A stretch of DNA of 64,000 nucleotides, from the NCBI GenBank assembly GCA_936450465.1, contig OW388305.1, positions 54,302,625-54,366,624 on the forward strand. Direction: 5' to 3'. The notes beneath the pieces are model-generated. The model did no database searches, was not told where the DNA came from, and saw nothing but the letters and a program-made list of their open reading frames with translations. The stretch's first letter is position 1; the number at the start of each line of letters is the position of its first letter. The translations under genes were made by a program, and so were the position numbers. Of the stretch, positions 12,301-24,300 are shown in pieces. The stretch is from Gibbula magus. Taxonomy: Eukaryota; Mollusca; Gastropoda; Trochida; Trochidae.

Positions 12301-15300
12301 ATAGACCCAGGCCAGGACGAGCATCTCTAGACACGCTGGTTGTGTTTTTGTTTATTATAGCTCAACACATCGAGACCATGGAGTTCTTACCATAGACCCA
12401 GGCCAGGACGAGCATCTCCAGACAGGCTGGTTGTGTTTTTGTTTATTATAGCTCAACACATCGAGACCATGGAGTTCTTACCATAGACCCAGGCCAGGAC
12501 GAGCATCTCTAGACAGGCTGGTTGTGTTTTTGTTTATTATAGCTCAACACATCCAGACCATGGAGTTCTTACCATAGACCCAGGCCAGGACGAGCATCTC
12601 TAGACAGGCTGGTTGTGTTTTTGTTTATTATAGCTCAACACATCGAGACCATGGAGTTCTTACCATAGACCCAGGCCAGGACGAGCATCTCTAGACAGGC
12701 TGGTTGTGTTTTTGTTTATTATAGCTCAACACATCCAGACCATGGAGTTCTTACCATAGACCCAGGCCAGGACGAGCATCTCTAGACAGGCCAGCAACAT
12801 GACAGAAACACTCCCTATATACCAGTCCATCAGTATCAGGACGTAGATGCCTCCCTGCAACAACAGGTGGAAAGACATCGCGATTGCTTTGTTGTTTCTC
12901 TTATTTATCATGATAATTTCATATGAAAGAATAATAGTGAACAAGATTCAAGATTCAAGATTCAAGATTTATGCTTGACCTTGAACTCCATGTTGGACTC
13001 TCGGTTATTCATCAGTTTCTCTGCTTTGAAATGAGCTATCAATATGTCTCTATCTTCAATAGTTATTTTACAAAAAAAACAACAACAAAAACAATGACCC
13101 TCTAGAAAAAATGTATAATCGCTTATTAATGGACCCCCACATGATTAAGGCAAAATGGTTAATATTTTCATTCAAAGGTGTAACATAGAAAAAGTTGAGC
13201 TTTAATTTCCACTTAAGTAGATGTAACCATCATTAAGATTGCATACATAATTAATGCGTGATGTTGTTCTGAATATTCAAGAAAATGCTCAAAAATGCTT
13301 AAATTTGGACCCCTAGACAACGTTGGCGATGTTCAGAGCTTTACTATCAATTTTTTTTATGAAAGGGTTCAACAGAAATGTTGTTCTTGAAATTGTGCAT
13401 CCGAAGGTGTAAATATAATTTCAACAGCATAATTAGTAAAGCAGTTATGATTCTTTGAACTTTGCTGAAAGTGACTTTTGAAAAAATTACAATCTTCTAT
13501 GATTTGTCACACATAAAGTATGAGAGATACATGTTTTAACACTATTGTCCTAAATAAATTACATCTCTACTTCATATTGAGCCATTTAACATAAGGGTAC
13601 ATTCCGTGGTTTAAGATAAAACATTCTCCAAAGAAAATACCATTTGAAAAGTCTGAAAATCAGGAAATTTTAATATTTTGTGTATATGTCAAAATTGTGT
13701 CTTAACTGTCAACTTTTATATGTAATAATAATATGTAATGGAATTGTTACGCTGATTATAAGGAAGAGATTTCACTTAGTAACTTTGACCTACAATCATT
13801 TTTGACATAGTTATGACCCTTTGAACATATTGCGGTAAAACGACTTTTTTGAAAATGTCTATATTCATGAGCCGATTTCTCAAATTCAGGGACACGGTTG
13901 AAAAATAGGCGTTCATACGTTTTTTTCTAAATTCATTTAGCTTCAAAATGAGCTATCATTCATAGCGGTATGTTTTATCGTTATTTAAAAGAAGATTTTC
14001 AGACACGTACCCTCAAAACTGCGAAAGTGCACACGATTTTGAAAAAAAATCTATTATTAGAGCCGAAAAATGCTAAAGGGCTACATGATGGGGAATATTT
14101 TTGCCCACATATTGGTAAAAGTTTTGTGAAGATATCTTGATCATTTCTCGATATATTAAGATTTGAACTTTTGACTTCGAGGGGCGATAACTCAAGAAAT
14201 AAGTCGAAAATCCAAAAAGTGTTTCCACAAAACACCAGTTTAAGTCGCCTGATATGCTAATGAGGGTTAATCCGCTTCGCAATGTTATACACTTTGTTGC
14301 GTTTTTCTTCGATAGAGGCACAAAACATGTATTTGTTGTATGCCAATGTAAGTGATCGTGACTACAGGTGACTTCACAATGTTCACACTGTTCGGGAAGA
14401 TACATTACCGACGTGTATATACATGTACATGTATTACTATATGTTGATTGTTTGTGTTTTTCATTCGAGAGGCGTCACATTATAGCCTAACCTATTATTT
14501 AACACACACTGTTTCGACCTCCGCCCTTCCAACCTAGTTTAAACAAGCAGTCGGATATACCCCGCCAAGTGGGCAAACATAATGGGAAGAAGTTGAACAT
14601 ACCAGAGGGCACATCTACACCTGACGATAGATGATAGGATGAAACGAATGTCCAAGTTGCGTTTCTCAAGAAAAGGCAAAACGGCTTAAAATTAAAGTCA
14701 CAAGAAGTTGAAAAAACTAAAAGGCCCATCTACACATAATGATTCTGCTCGGGAAACGATTTCGGGACAGAGAACGAACGAACGGACACAATTTCAAATA
14801 CCGACACTTCTCCCCCACTTCCCGAACCAACCTCCGACGGATAATATAGAGTCTCACCCAAGTGTCTTCTGATATCAAATATATCAACACGAGTTGATCA
14901 AAGTTACAATTATCCGAGGCTTGCCGAGGATATTTTTACTTCAATCAACGAGTGCTGATATGTTTGATATCAGAAGACACGAGGGTGAGATTTTATTTGT
15001 CATTCAAAATAACTTTTCGACAATTATTAGCAAAATAATGAACATATCTGCAACACAAAACTGCCATTTAGCTTCTTCAGCAGTGAGCTCATAGCATTGT
15101 GACGTCATCAGCATTGTGGCATCATAGCATTGTTACGTCATCAAATTTGTGACGTCATAACATTGTCAGCAGTGTTCTCGGTGATGTCATAGCCTTGTCA
15201 TGTCATTAACTGGTGATGTAATAGGATTGTGACGATTTGATTGTTGCGATATCTACAATGTAGATATCGCTTGAAGATATCGCTTGATCTCACACAAGCA

Positions 15301-18300
15301 ACTGTGGGACCCAGTTTTGGATGATAAATATATAAATATATATATACCTGAGTAACACAAGACAGACCGAGCACGAATCCAACAACGCAGACAGCAGCAG
15401 TCACCGGCAACTTCCGGTGCCCTAATGACCTTGGGAAAAGGTCAATGAGTGCGGTCGTAATAGTTTGAACGTGGACGAACTGTAATGATAGTGTCATAAA
15501 TATATCAACAACTTCAATGACTAGTCACGTATGATATTTTCATTAGAACTTTCAAATATGAAGATTGAGAAATTTCATTGATAATTATTTCTTTGGACCA
15601 AGCTATTATATAATCGGTACATCCATACATCCGGGCACAAACCAGGCAATGATTATACCCTCAATACATGTATACATTTTTATTTAGGACTGTCTCTCTA
15701 ACTAACAATCATGTGTCTAAACATTCAAACGGCATCAATTGTTTAGAACTATAGTCTAATGTATACGTATAAATAGATAGTATTTAATTGTTAGGTATGA
15801 ACCTCAAAACATTAACAAATATAGCGATCGAATTAGCGTAAGGATTTTGAGCATGTTACTTCTTCCTTTAAAAGGAGAACACGATAAACTGTCGACCAAA
15901 AGAAACGCCTACTTGATTTTCTTTCAAATGAAAGATGAACTAATTTCTGAAATAGTATTAACGGTGGCCTCCATCTTTTGCTGAAACAATAATTCATATG
16001 AAAATCCATTGAAATCATTGAAAAACTATGTTTCGAGTCAATAACAGTCCGTCATGAAAACAACGCCCAATGAAGACAGCTATTTTCGGTTGATTCACCT
16101 GCGCCCCGTAACCAGGTACATCTGTAGCGTCATCACCACGAATGCGTGCCTGTATTGTTGCTCGTGGTTGTATGAATATCTGTTTCAAATGTTTTTCTTA
16201 TCAAGCACTGATCGAAAACTGAACATTTTATGTTATCTAATTTCAACAATCCCCATTCGTGAAAACATGAAAACATCTGTAATTTAAATATATTATGCAG
16301 ACATGATGCAACTTCATAATGCTATGATATTGCTAAACTGTTCATTATAGTTTTTACGAAATCTGATAAGATATCTGATAGGCGTTGCTTTTGGCCGACA
16401 GTGTATTTTGCCCACTAATATTCTACATACGTGATGCTAACACAACAACTGAAGCAACTGTTTAAATCACAATATAAACACGGGTATCCGTTCCAGGCGT
16501 CCCAGAGTTCTTTAATGTCATATTTACGTAGCGGTAGTACTCGTACAATCTACTCTTGTTCAATATGTATCAATGTATCGAGTTCCGTTATTATTATAAT
16601 TGGTTATCCATTAAAACTGGAGAATTGTGTGGGGCATATTTAACCTCGTCTTCCCACGGCAAGGTGAAAATGTATCGAGATCTCTCCATTTTTTACCTTG
16701 CCTTCAACCTAGACAGAGGTGGTGAAACGAATCAGCGACACGTATTGTGATCACGAGTTACGTCCCTTACCATCTGCTGACATACAGCCAATGAAATCGC
16801 CGTTTACAATTGGTACCAATTCAATAGCGACCATCGACACAGACACAGAGGCAATACAAGCTGTCTTCTGATTGGCTTATCCGATTAGCCTGCAGTACGT
16901 TAAACTGTTAGGACTGAAAATGCGAGGGTTGAGGTCAAGGGCGGAAGGAGAAGATATGGATATCTTGTCATTACGCATGTGACGTTGTGAAGATGATTTA
17001 ACCTTATTGGTCATGTCCCAGTGTTACATGTGTCTGTCGATGTACCTGACTATCTAGTCCCACAGTGAATAGCATGAGGAAGAAGAGGACGGACCAGAGT
17101 TGAGGTAGGGGCATCGTCGCCACCGCGTCTGGGTACGTCATGAACGCCAACCCTGGACCTGTCATTTAAACTGATTTGTATATGAAGAAGGAGAAGAAAT
17201 ATATTTTATTAATGTGTCACATGCTGAAATTTACATTTAAATAAAATTTAGAATAAAATCACAGATTTTAAAACAGAATCCGGTCGTTTAAAATCAATTT
17301 TCTTTTTAAAACATACAAATGCATACACACATACAATTGCCTTGAACACACGTGCAGGCACACAACCGCAAAAGCTGAGTCAAAATGGTGTATTTCCATA
17401 AGAATACTGTATCATAAGTCTGAATAAAAAGGCCAGAAAATGAATACGTTAATCATTGATCATTGAAATGATTGTCCTTAAAAATGGACGCCCAAAGAAG
17501 AAAGTAAGGCATCGCATTAGGTTGTCTGTGAACATTGACTCATTACATCAAGAGAATCGGGCCACTTTCATAAAGCCCCTGAAATAAAGCATTATTTGCC
17601 CTCGGTAAAACACGGATATCGAACTCTCTTCTCTCTTAAAAAAATCAAGTTAAAGATGAGTGTACATGGTTTGGTAAAGTCATGGGAATTGTTTTTGGAA
17701 TTCGCAATAATAAAATGTGTTCACAATAAAATGGCCGCCATTCAATTTTGGCTTTCTACGCAACATCGTTTTACCACTACGGATAATTGGTTTGTGTAAT
17801 AACATGTTTTACCTTCAAAAGTGAATTTAAATTACATAAAACTATCATAATAAATCGGAAATTTGAAAAAATATATTTTGCAAAAAAACTGTTATTGCCC
17901 CTTTAAAAGGTTACAAGTGTGCCAATGTCGTTTTAGTAGACAGTTGGGCATATTATTGATGTAAGTACTGTCTAATGTCCTAGCTTCTATTTATTTATTT
18001 TATTTTTTATTTATTTATCGATTCGCTGTCTTACCTTCGTTGACGACTTCCGACACCTGCATGTTTGCCTGGTTGGCCATGAAGCCGAGAAAGACGAAGA
18101 TGATGAAGCCAGCGAACCAGCTGGTGAGACAGTCCAACACGGGGAACACCATGGCGTCTCTGGGTTAAGGGTGAAGGATACACTTCGTTAAAAGGATGTT
18201 ATTGATTGATGACGATTTTATATATTTCATGATTATTACTGAAGTTACGAGTAGGATGGATTTATTAGGATTATTTCTAAAAGAACGATAGCAAAGATGT

Positions 18301-21300
18301 AACTTATTACAAAATAAGTTTGGCCTTACTAAATTTAGGGATACAGAATACTACATTTTTGACACATTTTTCTATTCCTTTTGTGGAAGTTGCAAAGCTG
18401 ATAGTTTGGTAAACATACACAAGGAAAGAAAAAACTTACAATTTCCTTCATAATATTTTCGAAGAAAAGTACGAAGCGTCATACTCCAAACGTAAACCAA
18501 AATCAAATCACTACTTTAGGCATATTTAAAACACCTAAAATGAATGTAATTTTATTGTATACCCAACATATTTAGGTTAATTTTAACTGAATCGACATCA
18601 GCAACTCTGTGCGCACCTGTAACAATTGTTGTTGAAGCGGTTGTAGCTGGCTAATGTAGATATTCCTCCCCACCCGATACCTGCCGAGAAGAACACCTGC
18701 GATGCAGCGTTTCTCCACACCTGGTGATTGGAAAACATCTCTGAAAGTATTTCGTCACATGATAAAGACTATTTTGATGAATTACACTAGGTTACTCATT
18801 TTGAATAACTAGCGATGAACCAGTCAACTGAAGCAAGGAAACAACAACCTCCATCTTTCAGAACCTTAGACGGACACCTGTCATGTCTGGTACAGACACT
18901 GAAGTATACTATTATTATGCATATCTAGTCACTTATATCTAAATCAAGAGGAAATACAAAAAAATATTCTGAACAAGAGAAACAATATTAACTGTATGTG
19001 AATGTTCATATAATATTGAACATATATTATAATATATAGTATCACTAAATGAAATATTCACATATAATTGTCAACAATTGTTATCTTATCCGTATCTTAT
19101 GAACATGTTAATAATAAAATAATTATTATATTTTATATTATGATAAGGATTCAACATAATGACCAGAACGTGCTTTGTGATCCTAATATTTACCAGTTTA
19201 AACATCAAAGGTGTTTTTAATATGACCTACAATAAATGAAATATACGCTACAAAGCGTATTTATAACAATGAGCTATCTTTTAATGCTAACAGCATATAT
19301 TGGTACTTGTATAAATGCACTCATTCAATATGTGTGTTCATGTATACATACTGTATCCCTCCTTTGTTCATTATTGTGTCTTACACTCATGTATGTATAT
19401 GATAAAACATGCCAAAGGGTGTTTATGAGATTTAAAACCCGGAATCCGAGGGATTAGCACGAGGGGCGTAAGCCCCGAGTGTTTATCCCGAGGGTAAGGG
19501 TTTTAAATCTCATAAACACCCTTTGGCATGTTTTATCAAGCTTACAAACCGACCCAGTGGTTAAATTTTATGTTTAATCTCTAACTCTATTTGATAGTGC
19601 GAAATAAAGGAGTCGTCCGTAAAATATCCCCATTATGTGAAAGGCAGTAGGGTTTAAAGGGAACTTAGGACGCATGGTCATCAGCCTAGTCCCTGTAGCA
19701 AAGTGCGCTTGGTGTGCAGGAGTATGAATGTTTCGGGTTTGAGACGGGCTATTGCAAAAAAACATTTGGAGATAAATGTTTGAATTAACAGTTGTTTTCC
19801 AATAGAGTTAGACATAGCATACACTAACTTTCATCTTAAACTTACCTCAGTATTAAATACATATATTTGAAGAGGGGAATTAATTATTAAGACAGGTGGA
19901 GGGAAATTACGTTATAATCCCGGGGATTATGTGATAATCCCCGGGATAATACATCCACATAGGAATTACTGAGTATAATGTTATAGGCAGTATAGTGTCG
20001 TGACGTCACTGGAGGTTTGTAATGGTAAGAGATATCACGAACAAATAGTTCAAGGATTCCTGATAGTGTGAGGTACACACCTTCACTTCAAGCAGCTTCT
20101 CCCACTGAGGGATGGCATAGAAGAGGATACCGTCGATAGCACCAGGAAGCAGAAGGCCGCGGACCATGAGGGCTATTAGTATTGCATAGGGTAGAGTTGC
20201 AGCAACATACACCACCTGTATAGAACATATATAGAGGATATAAACGACCTTCTATTTAATACCATTTTTTTTAAACGAGTTAAGGATTTTATATAAAACG
20301 AGCGAAAATGAAAGTAAATTGTATTACAAACTTTCTTGTGTAATACCTATGTTTATTACTCGCCCGTGTAATATACTGCAGTGTAATATTCATACGGCAA
20401 TATTAAACTAGTGTAATACCGCCGCACGTATGACGTCACAATAGTTTGCGGTGATGACGTCATAATGGGAATAACGTCGTCACAATGGTATCGGACTTGC
20501 GGGAATCATAGGTTCAGAGCCATGTCGGCTATTTCGCTGGTATATTGTTGGGCGAGTAATAAACAGAATACTAAAATTCCTTCTATTTAATACCATTTTT
20601 TATTAAACTCGTGAAAGATTATTACACGAGTAAGTTTGTAACACAATTTAATCTCATAAAAACTCAGATCGAACGCAACACTCCTGTATCTCGCTGCTCG
20701 AGTACTGCTCGACAGCCTATGAGCTTGGTTTTGAAACTTACACTTTTTTATATTCAACCAATCACAGTCCCGCTGATATCATCAAGAATGTCCGACTATC
20801 CTTGTCACTGATTGGCTTGAGAGAGAGTTCACAAGACATGAACCTTGCCAAGCTGTAGGCCTACTCAGACCAAACACACACCCAAGTATGAGTGCGACGT
20901 TCGAGCTGATCATAATGAGAGTTTTAAGAAACCACCGATGAATTAGGTTCTACTGAACGAAACGTCTTCACGATAAACTCACTATTACCATGTTCGTATG
21001 TTGTAGACTTGTTAGGTTAGGTGAGTTAGGGTTTAACGCCGCTTTCAAGAGTATTTCACTTATATCGCGGCTGCTAGTATTATGGCAGGGAGAAAGCCCG
21101 CAACGCCACGTGGCTATGCACTGCGGTAAAACCTGCGAGCAACGGCTGGAACTAGCGAACCAAAGGTGGTACTACGCTGAAATTCAGTGTAGCATTGCAC
21201 CCAAACCTTCCTGCGTGTAGAACAGTTCTCTACTGCAAACAAAGTTGCCGTGCCCCTGGCGGGATCGATCCCCGGATCTCTTGATCCGAAGCCGAACGCG

Positions 21301-24300
21301 CTAACCACTGCGCTCCCCTGCCCCCTTGTAGAATTGTCAATGACGTGTTAATATTTCATGATGTCACAGACATTGAAATACCGATATTCGTACAGAATCC
21401 ACAGCTGATAAGATAGATCGATAATTGCATTTCACAATCGTATCATCTTACTTCGGAGTTCCTATTTGATGTTTCCATGTTGATAGCGGTCATTATCCAA
21501 AAATCATTTTTCAAGAGACGCTTCTGATAAATTCAATGAAATAAACGACAGGACTGACAGTCTGAACATAAGACTGTGGTTACCTCTCTCATATGTTCCC
21601 AGACTTCATTGAAAGAGTATTTACACATTTTCACTGCGTTGTCTTACAGTGTCTAGAAGATAACCATCTCACCTTCCCTGAAGACTTGATGCCCTTGATA
21701 AGACTCAGGAACACAGCGAGCCACGCCCCCAGGAGACACAGGACCAGCTGCCATCGGATACTTCCGGGTTCCTGGATACCCGATGACATTTCCAGCACGT
21801 GTCGTCTACAAACAAGTCATAAAGGTTCAAACCGGTGACATTTGCGAATATAGATTATCACCCGGGATTGTGAAGCAACTTTTGCCTACCATAGCTCAAC
21901 TTTACTGCATGTTGAATTAAGGATCAGGATGCACATAATGGTGTTTATGTTACTTAGTTTATTATCCATATGGTTGAAAATAACCGAGTTAATATTATTG
22001 ATATGAGAAACGTGTACATATAGAGAATCTCACCCAAGTGTCTTCTGATATCAAATATATCAACACGAGTTGATTAAAGTTACAAATATCTGAGGCTTGC
22101 CGAGGATATTTTTACTTTAATCAACGAGTGTTGATATATTTGATATCAGAAGACACGAGGGTGAGATTTTATTTATCATTCAAAGTCATTCTTCAACAAA
22201 TATTAGCCGAAGAAAAACATATCTGAAACACAAAACTGCCATTTTGCTTCTTCAGCAGTGATCTCAGTGAGGACATAGCATTGTGACGTCATAAGCATTA
22301 TGACATCATAGCATTGTAACGTCATCACCATTGTGATGTCATAGCAATTTCAGCAGTGTTCTCAGTGATGCTAAAGCTTTGTGATGTCATTAACTGATGA
22401 TGTAATAGGATTATGACGATTTGATTGTAGCGATATCTACAATGTAGATATCGCTTGTAGATATCGCTTGACCTCACACAAGCGATATCTACTGTGGGAG
22501 CCAGTTTTGGATGATAAATCACGTTTGCCTAGCAACAATTGTTTGACGGCGACTTCCCGTATAACGTCGTCTGTGACGTCATAAAACGATTATTCGTGCC
22601 GTCACTGTAGCTCGCCGTCGAAAGTGAAGTGGGCCGTTTCCTGGCTAATTTTACGCGAAGCAAATTGCCTCGAATGGGTAATAAAGAAATTATTACACTC
22701 GAAAGTGTGTCATATGACTGTTACGAAACTCGTGCAAAGTGATGTATAACCCTCGCTCTCGCTCGGGCAATACAAAGAATTATACTCGTTTCGTAAAAAG
22801 TCATATGACACACTTCCTCGGATAACAATTTCTATTTACATCTACTTAATATTTAAATGTCAAAGGTGACAATGGCAGAAAAGTGCTCAGCTAAGAGTAA
22901 TTCATCCCGTTGAAAGATTGGTCACCTTTAGTTAGCGGCAATCATAATGTTAAGGAAGCCTAAGACCTGGATCCAGATCGATATTGTTAGCTAATATTCC
23001 ATACCTTAAATACCATGCCCTCCGAACAACGAAAGTTATTATATTAATATACAAACTATACCAATTATGTTGTTATAGTCCTTAAATATTCAGTGCATGT
23101 CAGGCAACTTGATACCTTGGTTCTTGTAGTCAAAATATACTCATCCGCTTATCATAATATTAGCCAATGCAATCGATAAAATATACATGTATTTAAAAAA
23201 ATAATCTAAAGCCCTGTTTATACGGCGAGCGTTTGCATATGAGTAAAGCATTACACATATGCAAATTTGCTCATATGAGCAAAATTCGCCGTATGGACGA
23301 TATACTATATTATAAGGATAACCCATGAAACCGAGGATATGGTAAGGTTGTAGACCCTGATAGGAAGGAAAAACCCGAGGATGCAAAGCATCCGAGGGAT
23401 TTTTCTGACTATCAGGGTCTACAACCTTACCATATCCGAGGTAGAATGGGTTATCTATATCATCAACCGTTTTTAAGTGTAAAACAGGCTTTTTACTTGT
23501 TATCGCGATATATTGAGGATCTTGAGAATCCCCGGCGTTACATTGAGGATCCCTGGGTGATATCAGCCTGTTAACAGCCGCGCTATATGAGTTTCTTTTG
23601 TACAGTGACATTTCGTCTGTCCCCTTAGCGCAGTAGTCTAAGGCGTTGACTCAGTAACTACAGGTGATCGTCGATACGGGTTCGAGACGCACTTTCTGAC
23701 AAACATTTGCTGTACATATTCTGTTGTAAATTAAAGAAATTTTTCAAAATTAGTCTAAGTTAGTTTCTTTTGATCTTTACTTTCAACCGTCATCTTAACA
23801 AATATATCAGGGTTTACAATCATTTTAATTCCTTATAACAAGGTTTACAACTGTCTGTGTTAACCCTCCTGGCGGGAATTACAATGTTGTAAGTCCCTCG
23901 TACCGGGTGATACGGTTTAGAAAGGTCGTTTCAAGTATCACGTTATATGGCTGGTAGGTTGATAAATATGTATATTTTACTACCGTAAGCAAATTTTTCA
24001 CTACCGTAAGTAATTTTGCACCTTGTCAGGGGTGCAAATGTTTGCTACCGTGAGAAAAAATGGTATTTTCACTATTCTAGTAAACGTTCGTCGTATTCAA
24101 ATATACATTGTATATTGACTTCACACAGGTTGAGAAAATATATTAGAGAACTTTAAAAACTCTTAATAATGTATAAAATTGTCCTTAATCTCCTTCTTGC
24201 GCGCTATGACCATCTGACTATCCGATTTCATTTTAAGTATGGTGATATAGCCAAATCAATATTGACAGATGTCATTTATTTAGTTAACATCTAATAAATA

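Noticed and set aside
11202..12790. CRISPR-like array
   Set aside because: Units are contiguous and near-identical with no variable spacers, the genome is animal, and the unit is explained by exon 10 and its donor.
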